The translations under genes and the position numbers were made by a program. This document shows positions 48,489 to 61,092 of a DNA stretch of 64,000 nucleotides, in pieces. The notes beneath the pieces were generated by a model, which worked only from the letters and a program-made list of their open reading frames with translations, was not told the origin of the DNA and ran no database searches. Every line of letters begins with the position of its first letter. Positions within the stretch are counted from its first letter, which is position 1. Location of the stretch: positions 1,054,001 through 1,118,000 of the forward strand of contig CADCXC010000046.1 in the NCBI GenBank assembly GCA_902806595.1, in the 5' to 3' direction. This DNA is from Pyrenopolyporus hunteri (taxonomy: Eukaryota; Ascomycota; Sordariomycetes; Xylariales; Hypoxylaceae).

Positions 48489-49583
48489 TTATAGCTTCTC
48501 GGTACAGTCAACGACGTCAAACTCCGCCGCAACCCCTAGATGGTCTGTAATCCAGGGCTTCTCAAAGCCCAGAGAGACGAGACATTCCGCCTGCGACTTA
48601 TCACTCAACCGGACGTCTGCGCCGAACCTCTCAAAACGCCGCAGCCCGAGGCATCCCGTGAAGAATACCTTATCCATCCTCGAGCACCCAAACCTATTCC
48701 TCGTCTTCGTCGCCGCCTGCTGGCCCCAAGTATACCCCTCGTCGCTGTCCTCGCGGCCGCCCAGCTCGAGATACGCGTCCTTGAGGCCGTTGTCCGCATG
48801 CAGCGTCCGGTCGAAGGGCTGTATGGCGTTCAGATCGCCCGCCGCCAGCGCGCCGTCCACGCCGTCCTCGCGCATGTACTTGGCGGCGACCCGCATCTGC
48901 GACGGGCGGAGCGGCGGCTCGAGCGCCAGGGACTCGAGGTGCAAGTTGCAGAGACGCACTTTCTTGGGCCGGCCCCCGGCGCTGCCGACGGAGACCTCGA
49001 CGAAGAAGGCGTCGCGCTCCATCTGCGTCCTCGCGAAGTGCACGCGGAAGCACGACGCGACGTCCAGCCGGCGGTCGACCAGGGTCGTCGTGCCGTACAG
49101 CCCGGACGCCCAGCTCGAGACGGAGGTGTCCGTCAGGTAGAACTTATCTCGGACCCAGCCCTTCCCGCCGATCGTCGCGAGGTCCTCCTCGACGCACTCC
49201 TGCAGGAAAATGACCGCCGCCGTGGCCGACGGCAGGTCCCTCGTCAGACCCTCGAGATGGTCGAGCGCGGCGCCCATCCGCTCTTCCGGAAAGGGTAGCA
49301 TGAAGTCGACGTTCCAGCTGTACAGCGCGAGCCGGGTGATGCCCTGCGCGCCGCCGGGGGGCTTGGGCTCGACTACCGGCTCCCACGCTTGCTTGGTGGC
49401 ATTATAGGCGTGGTACGGCTGCGCCTGGGGCTGGTCCGGCTTCCACGGAACCGAACCCGGGGGTTTCCTCGCCGCCTCGTTTTGCTTGAGGGCGTTTTTA
49501 ATTATTTCATCCATGACTGCGGCTCGTGAACGAGAGGGGATTCGTACATTCTTTAGGCGGGATACTGCTCGTCTCGTAAACAT
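48489..49583 (-). CDS. Endonuclease/exonuclease/phosphatase family protein, TDP2-like
   Basis: A single exon encodes 364 residues from the ATG at 49583, or 341 from the ATG at 49514 (MDEIIKNALKQNEAARKPPG), which has G at -3 and +4 and so a better context. The catalytic EEP motifs are present: LALYSWNVDFMLPFPEERM (Asn), AAVIFLQECVEEDL (metal-binding Glu), VRLCNLHLES, GALAAGDLNAIQPFD (Asp/Asn) and PWITDHLGVAAEF (Asp-His). This order and the WNVD/LQE/GDLN/DHLG signatures fit tyrosyl-DNA phosphodiesterase 2, which removes topoisomerase II peptides from 5' DNA ends, although the family is broad. The optional first 23 residues (MFTRRAVSRLKNVRIPSRSR onward) are strongly basic and may be a mitochondrial presequence. 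Confidence 0.82.
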   Translation of the reverse strand: MFTRRAVSRLKNVRIPSRSRAAVMDEIIKNALKQNEAARKPPGSVPWKPDQPQAQPYHAYNATKQAWEPVVEPKPPGGAQGITRLALYSWNVDFMLPFPEERMGAALDHLEGLTRDLPSATAAVIFLQECVEEDLATIGGKGWVRDKFYLTDTSVSSWASGLYGTTTLVDRRLDVASCFRVHFARTQMERDAFFVEVSVGSAGGRPKKVRLCNLHLESLALEPPLRPSQMRVAAKYMREDGVDGALAAGDLNAIQPFDRTLHADNGLKDAYLELGGREDSDEGYTWGQQAATKTRNRFGCSRMDKVFFTGCLGLRRFERFGADVRLSDKSQAECLVSLGFEKPWITDHLGVAAEFDVVDCTEKL

Positions 49584-49930
49584 GTGAAGGAATGTGCTTA
49601 CACGGCTGACTGCTGAAGAGCATGCCACTTTACTAGGAAAGTTGTCTTAAGTAATATTTTCAGAAATATCCCAGTACATATCGTTTATGCCCATAGCAGT
49701 CAATCTTTAAATTTGGCTACCCACCTCCCTACCTATCTACCTACCTAAACCTTAGAAGAACACATTCATCATTACGTAGTAAATCTCTGCAAGTATAAAC
49801 CCCGCGTTATTAGTACTTTGAATCATCATTTTACAACGCTAGTCTATGTGTATGTAGCTATATGACGTTGGGGTATCAAGACATAAGACACAAGAAAACT
49901 GAGTAAGGGAGGGCTTTGATGAAGAATATA
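49584..49930. other. Intergenic region between two minus-strand genes
   Basis: About 350 bases hold the promoter of the TDP2-like gene and the 3' flank of KTI12. A CTACCTATCTACCTACC tract lies near 49731-49746. No gene is seen. Confidence 0.4.
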
Positions 49931-51017
49931 TCAACCATCTTTCTCAAAAGCATCGTTGAGATAGCCCACAAAGGTCTCTCTTATCCTCTCCGGCCCCATA
50001 TTCCCAACGCCTTCTAGCCCAATACCTCCCCTGTGTAAACCCATGTAAGCCCTTCGTAACCGCTGTAACTGAGGCAGGCCGACTTTCTTCCCAGCCGGTA
50101 GTTCCACGATTAACTCGTCCCCGGAACCGCTACTACTTTTGGGTATTCTTATCTCGTCGCCACCGTCGTCGCTTTGCTGGTCCAGTATCCTCTTCACTAT
50201 ATCCTGCGTCTCCCGATCGAGGATGTATAGATAGTCTCCACCTGCGTCCCTGCTCCGCTGCACCGTCGCCTGGTTGGGTCGTACGGGCTTCCGGGCCTCG
50301 CCCGCAATCGTATCCCACATGCTATCGAACACTTGTCTCGTCTGCTCCTCGCCGTCCTCCCAGATTAGCGTAAAGAGCGGGCTGTCCCACCTCGTCATGG
50401 GATTCGGCTCTTCGTATCGGAAAACGAGGTTTTCCCAGTTTTCCGGCTCATAAGGGCCTTCCTCGTCCTCTTCCTCTTTACTCTCTACCTCCTCGCTGTT
50501 CCCCGTATCAGCCCCGTTGTTCCTATCCCGTCGCCGCCGTAACCGCTCCTCGTTAACTTCCTGCGCCTTCTCCCTCGAGCACCCGATCTGCAGGACGCAG
50601 CTGGGCGTGCGCACGGCCTTGGCCTCGCAGAACAGCTGGTACCGCCAGCCCTTGATGTAGTTGAGGCCGTCGAGGATGACGATGTCGCGGTCGCTCAGGA
50701 CGCGCTTGGTGGCGCCGTATATGGCCGCACGAGCGTCTTTCTCGGATGCGTTGGCGGACCGTACGTGAGCCGGCGTCGCCGACAGGTCGTATACGGAGCG
50801 CGATATAGACAGTGTCTGGTCTGAGATGAGGTGTAGCCGGTATTTCGGGGCGTTCGGCGGGGAGGAGTCTCGGATGCGTTCCGACAGGTAGCTGTGCAAC
50901 TGTTTCGCGCGCGTCGTCTTGCCGGACGTGGGGAAGCCCGTGACTATGATTAGCTGGTAATGTACATTAATTTATTTGTATCCATAGGCCCATAGTTATC
51001 GAAAGGCTTACTGGCAT
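49931..51017 (-). CDS. KTI12: KTI12, Elongator-associated P-loop ATPase
   Basis: Two exons, 51017..51012 and 50953..49931, encode 342 residues. Kti12 binds Elongator and tRNA and is needed for wobble-uridine modification; it is related to the kinase PSTK. Exon 1 holds only ATG CCA before a GTAAGC donor. Exon 2 begins LIIVTGFPTSGKTTRAKQ, whose GFPTSGKT is the P-loop, so the tiny first exon is required for the conserved MPLIIVTG start. Further landmarks are RDIVILDGLNYIKGWRYQLF (Walker B-like), CEAKAVRTPSCVLQIG, ENLVFRYEEPNPMTRWDSPL followed by FTLIW, and a C-terminal LPQLQRLRRAYMGLH helix. An acidic insert (EEVESKEEEDEEG) is also present. Length is typical. Confidence 0.93.
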
Positions 51018-51423
51018 GTTTATAATCGGGAAACGGCGGAAGGACGTAAAAATGCAATTCCCTAGAGTAGAGAGAGTTGAGGATCGAAGCCTGAATAATA
51101 GGTACGTTTAGTAAAATTTCTGATGTGAGGAATGCAAGTACCCCGCGGCCTGTCCACTTTAATCCTGGCTGCCCCTCTTCGCTCCAAACTTAAGCCTTAT
51201 AGTGGGACAGCGTTAGGGCCTTGGCGGACTCCGGGGCTGTGGAAACCCTTGTAGCTAGGGGACCTGTAGAAGGGTTTAGGGGGTAGGCAGGTTCTCACTT
51301 ATTATGTAAACTCCGAACGGTTTAAAGCTTAAAATTGCACGCGCGTAGATCTTGTTAACGAACTGTCTTCTTCATTAATCATGATGAAACCTCAAAAGGC
51401 ATCTACCTATCTAGAGGACGCAG
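51018..51423. other. KTI12 upstream region
   Basis: About 400 bases contain the KTI12 promoter and end at the left terminal inverted repeat of the small element. No further gene is seen. Confidence 0.4.
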
Positions 51424-51472
51424 ATGAACCCAAACCTACCCTTGAAGTTGAGCCCAAACGCTAACCCGATAT
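51424..51472 (+). repeat. Left terminal inverted repeat, 49 bp
   Basis: This is the exact reverse complement of 51764-51812; all 49 positions match by direct reading. Confidence 0.9.
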
Positions 51473-51763
51473 GGTAGGAAACTGTAAAGTTCAATCCAAA
51501 AATGGATTAGGCTACTGCACGGACCAATTAGGATCAAATTTTAGATCTAAAGGCTTTTTTTTATTTGAAAATAATTAAATATTAATCGATTATTAATTAA
51601 TTATTAATTAATAAAAAAATAATTATAAAATAAATAATAACTTCGAATTTTTATTAAAATAAAATATAATTATTTTAATTAATTATTAATTGATTTTTAA
51701 TCAATTAAAAAAAACAATTGTCTCCTTATATCAAAAGAATGTCAAAGTGTTTACTTTCTTACT

Positions 51764-51812
51764 ATATCGGGTTAGCGTTTGGGCTCAACTTCAAGGGTAG
51801 GTTTGGGTTCAT
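51764..51812 (-). repeat. Right terminal inverted repeat, 49 bp
   Basis: This is the exact reverse complement of 51424-51472. It lies 109 bases from the stop of the DUF7702-type gene, so transcripts of that gene probably end near or inside the element. Confidence 0.9.
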
Positions 51813-51921
51813 GTGTATACACACCTATCTATCTACCTACTTTATACTTTTCAATACAACTAGCCGCCTACAAACCCGGTATACACCCTCCACTCAGGTA
51901 CCGAATATACCTTTAAAAGCA

Positions 51922-52740
51922 TCATCGCCTAACATTACGTCGGGCGCTTCTCGATGAGTGTCGTCCCATCATTTCGTAGTCCACCTCTCTATTTTTCACC
52001 CCGCTCTTTAGCGTCATCCCGATGCCCTCAACAATAGCGACCACAATTATCTCCATGATGACCGACATGCCCAGCTGGATGTTGACGTCGCCCGTGTATG
52101 GACTGAATGCAGGATTATGTCCGAACACAGACTCCGCCGAGTAGGCTAGGCGAACGAGGATGAAGGGAAGGGAGGCTCCCACAGCCAGAACTAGCCGTTT
52201 CTCGCCTTGCTCTACGTATGATAGTTGTAGAGCAACGATGATAGTGCAGAAGACCAACAAGACGTATACAGCAATCATAAGCCCTGTCCCCGCCTGCGAG
52301 AGAGTTGACGGGGTGTATTGGCCTGATTCGCTAAGGTTCTCCCCGGCATCACTGCCGCCAATTGCGCTTAATATCAAACCGACGACAGCCATAACTTGGA
52401 TGAAGCGCATGCGCATTGCTGTCAATAACGACGTCGTTGATTTCTGGATACTTGCGACCACTCGCCCGATCAGGCCTAGCATGATCAGGACCAAGGGCGT
52501 CAAGCCAATAGTCTGTAGGATTGCGGCTCCGACATAAAGACTGGTGTTTTGGGGGTCCGAGATGGTGGCTAGTTGAAATGCAGCCCCAATGAGGCGGGCG
52601 AGCGAGAAGATAACAAGATAGAGCCATCCCGCATTACGGCCAAACCCGTGTCGTATGCAGAGCCATAACCCAATGAATAATGGCGGCGTATAGATAACAA
52701 TTTGCGCGATGGAGATGCCGTTCCGCTCGGTTAAAGCCAT
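51922..52740 (-). CDS. Seven-TM fungal membrane protein, DUF7702 type
   Basis: A single exon encodes 272 residues. The start at 52740 (MALTERNGISIAQIVIYTPP) is the first in-frame ATG. Seven hydrophobic helices are visible: IAQIVIYTPPLFIGLWLCI, WLYLVIFSLARLIGAAFQLA, LYVGAAILQTIGLTPLVLIM, FIQVMAVVGLILSAIG, TGLMIAVYVLLVFCTIIVAL, LVLAVGASLPFILVRLAYSA and GMSVIMEIIVVAIVEGIGMT. The short C-terminal tail is basic and Ser/Arg-rich (RHSSRSARRNVRR). The pattern, including the short extracellular N-terminus and IYTPPL, matches the fungal DUF7702 family, whose function is unknown. It has a GPCR-like topology but no recognised receptor motif. Confidence 0.82.
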   Translation of the reverse strand: MALTERNGISIAQIVIYTPPLFIGLWLCIRHGFGRNAGWLYLVIFSLARLIGAAFQLATISDPQNTSLYVGAAILQTIGLTPLVLIMLGLIGRVVASIQKSTTSLLTAMRMRFIQVMAVVGLILSAIGGSDAGENLSESGQYTPSTLSQAGTGLMIAVYVLLVFCTIIVALQLSYVEQGEKRLVLAVGASLPFILVRLAYSAESVFGHNPAFSPYTGDVNIQLGMSVIMEIIVVAIVEGIGMTLKSGVKNREVDYEMMGRHSSRSARRNVRR

Positions 52741-55544
52741 CTCGGTGAATGGTAAAGACAAGCAAATTGATCGATTGCCGCGATACGATATCGACTCTGG
52801 CTTGGTATTATAGAATTAGGCAAGTTTAACTGAAGCTGTTCATCATTCTGGAGCCAAGACTACCTTTTCATCTATATATTTATACTTACTTTGTATAACT
52901 ACAGCTATTGACAATCTACGGCGCTGGACCTTTGGCGAAAGCGAGTGCGAAGGGAGGCCATGTCGTCTTATGGGAATACAGGGCAGTTAGGTTGCATTAT
53001 AGGTTGTATTCGAGCAAGCTGAGTGGTTAAGCCTCAGCAAGCTTTGCCAAGCCGGGGTTAGTCGAGTTGCGAGCTTTTTTGACTGAGACGCAATGCGAGA
53101 AGCCATGTGGAAATTGAACCGGCATATACGTAGGCTTCATCTTACAACGTACACGCCTGACTAAGCCTAATACCTACCTAGGTGAAGATAATAAATACAT
53201 CCAGTGAGGCCTCACAACCCAATCATTTATTCTCTTGCCTATACTTCTTTCCACACGTGTATGTACGTACATTACGTGCTCGTCGATGAGAGTCAGAGAC
53301 CCGTTCTCAAGAGAGAGTGGCTTGGCTTATCATCATGTCGAAGGGGGGCTTAGATCCTCCCCACGTAATCACACATTTTCCTATCAGCGTTCCAGTTTAT
53401 GATACATCATCTTATGTATGTCCTACTCGCTATCGCCGCCTCCGTAGATTACTTAGTACCTAGCGGAAACTGCATCATGTTTCGCTCCTTTACCTAGGTC
53501 GAGTCTCCAGAAACCGAGGTAAGGCCGTGGTAAGATGCCGCTATAGCTTGCTCCCAGAGAAGGTCTGCATAAAATCCCACATAAAGTCCTACATGAGACT
53601 CGTCGCAATCCATCCAGGTACTTTTGACGGCCCTCTCATTTTAGACGGCACCCTTTCCCGAACGACTCCTCGACCCCGTTGTATGGCCCTCTGTATGTAT
53701 GGGGCCCGGTAGAAAGCCACCTAGCGATACACGTCACTTCACCTAATCCACCGCGAAAAGTTCTACCAGAAGACATCTTTTAAAAGAACAATTGGTTACG
53801 CGAAGACTTAGCTGTTGCCATAGAGCGCTTGCATTGCGCTGACATGCGGCGGCTTACCTGGATCGACGCTACGTGTAGTAACCAATCTGACGAGGCCAGG
53901 AAAGGCAGAAAGTCGCGACGACGGGCCAGATTTGCCGGATTGCTTACCGGACCATTGCCGTGCTTGGGCCCGAAGAAAACGGTAGCGATTACGCTTTGGG
54001 ATAATTAGACCCTCTCCGGCCTGTGACCGATTGAGATTTCGGCTCCGCCCTAATGAGAACCGCAGCGGAGTGTCTCTACTGACTCTAGCCTCTGCGGCGT
54101 AAATGTCAACTTTCCGTGCTATATGTCGCCTGATACCCGGACGATAGTTTGGTGGATTATGGGCGCGACGAGAAAGGTTGCTGGCCGACTCGGGAGCGAC
54201 TCAGATGTGCGGTTCTTCCCAAGTTGAATGTTAAACTTTCTGTTAGGCTTCATTTGTGTTTAGGTAGGTATGTAGAGTAATGAAAATCCCGACTTAACTA
54301 AAATATCTACTGATTATATGAACTCTTTCGTTCGATTGCTTTCCGAGGGACAAATACTAGTTTGGATGGGCTGGGAAAGACTTCGGATACGCATGACGCC
54401 TAGACTAGAGCGATTGTCCGTGGTCAATTCGCTAACGCTTGGGCGCTCGCCTAAACACAGCCATCCGGATAAGTTTCGATGAGCCGACGTAGCCCCTAGA
54501 ATCAACATCGCCCAAATCTCGACCGGATGGGATGTCCATTGGACTTTCTGACGCGAAATCCCTATGTTTAGTTCTAAATGCGAAATGTAAGCGATTTATT
54601 TTGGGACGTGGATGACTACGTTGGGGTTGCTTCAGCATTAGCACGACTTAGCGACGAGGCGTGCGTCGCGCCTGGTTATCTCCGTCCCCCAGTAGTGTAC
54701 CTGCAGGGCGCTGGTGGGTTTGGGCTGGTAGGGCTATGCTCTGTGACGAGCGTCTCCTGTAGTAAAGCCCTTCATGAATCTTTGCCAAAGAACTTCTGCC
54801 GGCCGGGACGTATCAAAAACTTGGAAAGTTATATAATAAAACTGAGGGTTATCTTAGGTAAAATATCTTGCGAACAGCCGTGATTGAGTTAGTGCCGCTA
54901 GACCTCGAGGAATTTCACAGACGTCAGCGGGAAAACCCTTGAGTTGCGCTTAACATAGGTCCAGAAGCACTAGGAGGACGTGCCGTCAGATCTGAGATGG
55001 CTTGATCTAATATCATCTTAGCTTTCTGTTACGATAATCGTTCTCCGACGAAAATGTATGCGATTACCTTCTCCCCCAATAATTCCGAGGCCGTTACTGG
55101 TAGAAGCAGCCGTCGATGAGGTTAGAAACAAAGGACAATGTAGAACACGGATGGCAGCGTCATCGACTTAATAGCGTTGCACGAGAATTCTACGATGGCG
55201 GAGAGGTGAGATACTAAAATCCACTTTAGAAGCGCCATGGCCTGATAACTTGGGGCTCTTGGCCCCATCTCCCCAGCTGTTCCAGCTGTTCCCATCGTCA
55301 CCGCTTCCCCGCAACATCGAAAGTGTGTCGTGCGTTGCCTTACGAGGATAATAAAGTGAGTCCAATTTCACGTAGGCCCTGCTAACCAAGTTATTACGTC
55401 AATGAAACCGTGACCGGTCCGCAAGCTGGCCACGTATCGAGGAATAACTTGAACAAACCGTAGTCATGGATATACACGGGACAATAGAGACGCTAGCTAC
55501 CCTGGCCCAAATGCCCGAAACCGCTAAACCGCTAAAACTCATGG
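52741..55544. other. Gene-empty flank of the AT-rich block
   Basis: These 2.8 kb of ordinary base composition hold only short, unrecognised frames. A CCTACCTAGGT tract lies near 53173. No tRNA, exon or intact repeat is recognised. It separates the last gene from the AT-rich block. Confidence 0.45.
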
Positions 55545-58500
55545 TTTTATAATCTGATTATACAGTTTATATAAAATATATACTACGTCCCTACTGTGTA
55601 GTTAGCGCTAACCGCTATTATAATAATTAATAAGTTTTAACGTTATTTATTATTATAATTATAGTATGTTTTAGCGTTATTTTTCATTATAATTATAATA
55701 AATTTAAAGGTTATTTTATTATAATTTTAAATGTTAAAATATAACTTAAATTAATTATTTAATTAATTTATTTACGAAATTATTTTACGATATTATTATT
55801 AAGTTTTAACGTTTAAATTATTTAATTTAATCTATTATAATAAGTAATTATATTTTAAAATTTTTAATTATTTTAGACGTAATATTCGAAGTATATTATT
55901 ATTAAATAATTTATTTATTATTAGTATATATCGATGATAAAATAAAGGTTATTTTAAATATATCGGTTAATTTAATACGTTTAAATATATTTATTAAATA
56001 TAATTAAAATAATAATTTATTAAATCGATATTAAATTTAATACGTATTAAATCGATACGAATATTTACTTTTATCGTTATTATAATAATATTTTACGTAA
56101 ACGTTATAAAAATAATTAAATACGATAATATAATATTAAAAAAAATTTTATTTTATTTTATAATTCGTATAAATACGTTTTAAAAGTAAAACGATATTAA
56201 TTATTATAATATAAACGATTAAAATTTATTAAAAATCGATTTAATTAAAATAATTTAATTAAAATTTACTTTTATAATTATTAATTAACGATTAATATTA
56301 CATAAATTTTAATTTACGATATTTTTAACTTCGATTATAAATATAATTATTAAGGGATAAAATTTATTTAACTTTTAATTATAAATAAATATAATTAATT
56401 TAATAAATTCGGCGATATTAATAAAATTCGATGAAAATAATTATATATTTAAATCGTTAATTATATAATTAATAATTTTATTAATAAACATTTTTTAAAC
56501 TTTCGTTAAAATTTAAATAATATAATTAAATATATCGATATTTTTTTTTATTTTAAGTTATTTATAATTATCGTCGGTAAATAAATAAAAAACGTATAAT
56601 GTAAATCGAAAAGGGAAATAATTTTTCGTTAAATTTTAGTTAAAAACTTTCATTTAACTTTAATTAAAATTTAATTTATTATTAATAAAGTCGAAAGTTT
56701 TTATATAATTAATAAATTTATTTTTTCGTTTAAAAATATTAATAATTCGATTTTAAAAACGAATACGATGTTATATTCGAGGACGGGTATTTTTCGATAA
56801 ATTAATTTTTTTTTAAATTAATTTTTTAAAGGAAGATTAAATAAAAAATATAATGAAATTTTAAATGTTATTAATTCGATAACATTTAAACGATATTAAC
56901 GAAATGAAAAATTCGAACTTTTATAATTATATATTAAATATTAACGGTTAAAGTAATAATTATTTAATGTTAATAAAAGTTATATATAATTATAAAAATT
57001 AAATTTACTTATTTATACGTATATTTAAACGTATAAAATAATACGTTTTAATTTTTTCATTAAAATTAATATAATTAATAAACGATATTTTTTTAAAAAA
57101 ATACGTTAAATAGTAAATTTTTATTATATTATTAAAGAAAATAAAATGGTGGGAATAAGGTTATTTAAAAGGGATAAAATACCATAAATATATTATTTTA
57201 TAATTTTATATAAATTTTATTTAATTTTAACGTTACGTGTTATAAAAACGATTCGAATATATAAATGTATAATAATTTAAAAATAAATTAATAAAATTTT
57301 CGAATCGTATTTTAAATAATAACGAAACGTAATAATTTTTAAAATAATATATTTATATTAATTATTTTTAAATTAATTTATGTTTTAAATACGAATATTA
57401 ATAAAAAGTAAGTTTTAAAAAAAATTATACCTATTAATTTATATTATATTTTAATAAAATTTAATCGAAGTTTTAATTATTTATTATATAATATAAATAA
57501 CATTTATTAAGTAAAAATATTCGTATTTTATATATATAATTCGAACGTATATATAAATTTATAAAAAGAAAACGTATATAAAAAAAGTTAATTTTAAAAA
57601 AAAAATAAAAGGAAAAAAGGGGGTTTTATTTTATTTACGTATTACGTAACGCTTTTATAATTATTTTATTATTTAAAAACATTTAATATTAATTTTATTA
57701 AATTTTAATATTTTTTATATTATTAATTTTTTTTTAACTTTATATTTTTTATACGATAATTAAATTAAAAAATGTGTTATAATTATAAAATTTAATTTTA
57801 CGGTCGAAAAACTTTTTATTTAATTAATTTATTTATAAGAATATTTAATTCGACTTAATAATAAATTTTTTTTTATTATAAACGGTTTTAATTTTTTATT
57901 TTTATTAATTGATATATGTTTTATATTTCGAGGAAAGTTTTTTATTATTTAAATATTTTTTTAACGTAATAATTAAATTTTTTTCGAATTTTAAGGGTTA
58001 ATTAACACGTTAATTATATACGTTTTAAATTTATAAGGAATATTAATTTTTACGAAAGATTTTTAATGGAAATATTTATTTTACGAAGGTAAAATATATT
58101 TTTAATGGGATATATATTTTATAAAAAAACTTTAATAAATGTTACGATAAAAATTTTTTATTATTTTCGATTTTATATAAATGTATTATAAAAATGATTT
58201 AATATTTATTTAATATTTAATACTTACGTTTTATTAAACGATAACGTTTAAAAATTTAACGTAGTTAAAATAAATTTTACTTTTTTATATTTTTTCGTTA
58301 TTTTTAAATTTTATATAATATAAAATACGATTTCGAAGCGATATTAAAATATTCCATTTAAGTTTATTTTTAAGGTTAAATATTCTTTTTTTTTATATAT
58401 TTAGTAGGTTAATAATTAATAAAAATGCGTTAAATAATCGTCGATTAAAGCGGGCGATTAAATAAATTAACGTTAAAAGTAATTTTTAAAGTATTTAATT

Positions 58501-61092
58501 AATATTAATAAATATTTAAATAACGGTTATCGTTTATTTTATTTTAAAAAAACGATTTAATGTTTATTATATACGCGATAAAAATACGTAAATTATAATA
58601 TTCAGCGAATAAAGTATTTTTTAACTAACATTTAATTTTAAAATAAAGTTAATTGCCGACTTTATTATAGACGGAAGATGTATTCGAGTATATTTTTCGA
58701 GGATAGATATAATATCGAAAAAAAAAATAATTTAAAAAATTACTGCGTTTACTTTTTAAATTTATTTTATAATTAAAATGATAACATTTAATTTAATTAA
58801 TGTTAACCTTTTTTAATAATTTTTATTAATTTATAATTTTTTATATAATAAAATTAAATTTAACGTTACGAATATATAATATTTAATTAATTTAATTTAA
58901 CGAACGATAAATATATATTTTTATAAATAAGTTTTTTTTAATTTAAAAAATAAATTTAATATACGATATAATTAATAAAAGAAACTTTTATAATTTTAAA
59001 TATACGGTATAAATCGGGTAAGAGTACGAAATTTAATAATTTTTTCGAATTTTAAATGTAATTTATATTATTTTTATTATTCGAAAACGATAAAAATAAA
59101 TTTAATACTCGAATTATTTTTAATAATAAAAGTAATATAAAGTTATATTTTATTATTTTCGTTAATGAAATATAAATTAATTTAACGGTTTTAAAAAAAT
59201 TAATTTCCGATTTTTAATAAATTAAAATAAAAAAAAAAAAATTTATTAATTATATATTTATATTTAATTTACCGGTTTTATTTCGACCGTTTATATTTAT
59301 TTTTATCTTCGATTTTACTTTACGATTATATAAATTTAACGTTATTAATATATTATTTATTATTATTTAATTAAATATATCGAAGTTTATTATTTTAATT
59401 AAATTTTTAAAAGTTTAATTTTTTATTCTTTTACCTTTTTAATTAATGTATTTATTTTATAACTTAGCATTTTATAAAACGGGTTATTAAAAAAATTAAT
59501 TATTAACGATGGTTTCGTATTTAACGATAACGTTAAATGTAAAAAAACGACGCGATATTAATTAATATAATATAACGTTAATGTTTTTTAAATAGTCGAT
59601 ATTTACGATAATAAAAAATAAAAGTTTAATTAAAGTAATTTAAAAGCGTTTATTTAAAAGAATTTTTATATAAGATATATTTTTAATTTCGAAGACGAAA
59701 GTTTAATTTTACGTTTAAAACGTAACGTTATTTTATAAGTTATTTTATAAATATATTATCGGAATATTATTTTAAAGTAAATTTTTATTTATATTATTAT
59801 TTTTTTAAAAATAAATTCATTCTCGTATTTTAACTTTTTTTAATAAAAGTTTTAATTTTATTATTTATTTAATATATAGGGGACGGTATCGAAGATATAA
59901 TTGGTGTGTACGATAATTAATACGTTGGGAAAATATAACCGTTAAATTTTTTTATTATTTCGATTTTAATAATAATTTTTTTAAAAGTTTTAAAAGGCGA
60001 TGGTAATAATAAACGGTTAATTTAAACGCGGTTTTATAGTTATATTTTATTTTATTTTAATTATTAACGGATTTTTATTAATTAAATATAAAGGAATTTT
60101 TAAGTTTTAAAATTTTTATTCGTTAAAAAAACGTATATTATAATAAATATATTTAAATGGTAATATAATAAAATATAAACGCGTTAATTACGATTAAAAT
60201 AATTAAAATTTTTTAATTTTAAAAATAAAGTTAAAATTATTCGAAGTTTATAATATATAAAAGGTAAATACGTAAAATTAATATAAAAGGGGTTATTTTA
60301 AATAAAGTGTTAATAATAAAATATATAACGTAAACGTAATATAAATAGTAATATTATTAATTATAAAAATTAATTAATTATTATAATATTATTATTACGC
60401 GAAATATTTTTATTTAATATATAATAAGTAACGAAATTAAATATTTTAATTAAATAAATAAAAATAATTATATTAAAAATAATTATTAACGTTTAATTAT
60501 AATTACGAAAATAATTAAACTTTTTTTTATAATAATTTTAATAATTATATTTATTAATGTTTATTATATATATATTTAATATATAAATAAAAAATATAAT
60601 TTAAACGGTAAATTTAATAATAAAATAATAAAAAAATGCGTTAAATATTTAAATAAATATTTAAGTAAATTATTAAAGATAATTAAACGTTAAATTATAT
60701 AAGAAATTTACTTTAATTTTAAATTACCACGAATTTAAATTTTAAAAGATTATTTAAGTAAATAAGTATTTATTTAAATAATTATTTATTTTTTTATTTA
60801 AGTATTTATTTATTTAATAAGTGTATATTTTACGTTAATATTATAAAAAAAAAAGAAATAAAAGTTAAGTCGTAATTTTTAAAATAATAAAATTTATAAA
60901 AAAAAGCGGTAAAATTATTTTTATAAGTTATTTTTATATAAATGGGATATATATTATAAATTTTTACTTTTACTTTCGTAACATTTTTATAATTATTTTA
61001 ATAACTTTTATAAATATTACATTAATTAATAATTTACATCGTTTTAAAATGTTTATTAATATAAATTTAATAATTTTAATTATATTTTATTT

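Larger units (their letters stand above)
51424..51812. mobile_element. Small TIR element (MITE-like) with AT-rich core
   Basis: A 49-bp sequence at 51424-51472 (starting ATGAACCCAAACCTACCC) is repeated as an exact reverse complement at 51764-51812. The enclosed unit is 389 bp with no coding frame. Its core (about 51537-51716) is almost entirely A and T. Just inside the perfect arms the two ends differ mainly by transitions, as expected from RIP. A 2-bp AT could be the target duplication if the arms end one or two bases further in, but no longer duplication is visible. The structure fits a non-autonomous DNA transposon; the superfamily is undetermined. Confidence 0.75.
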
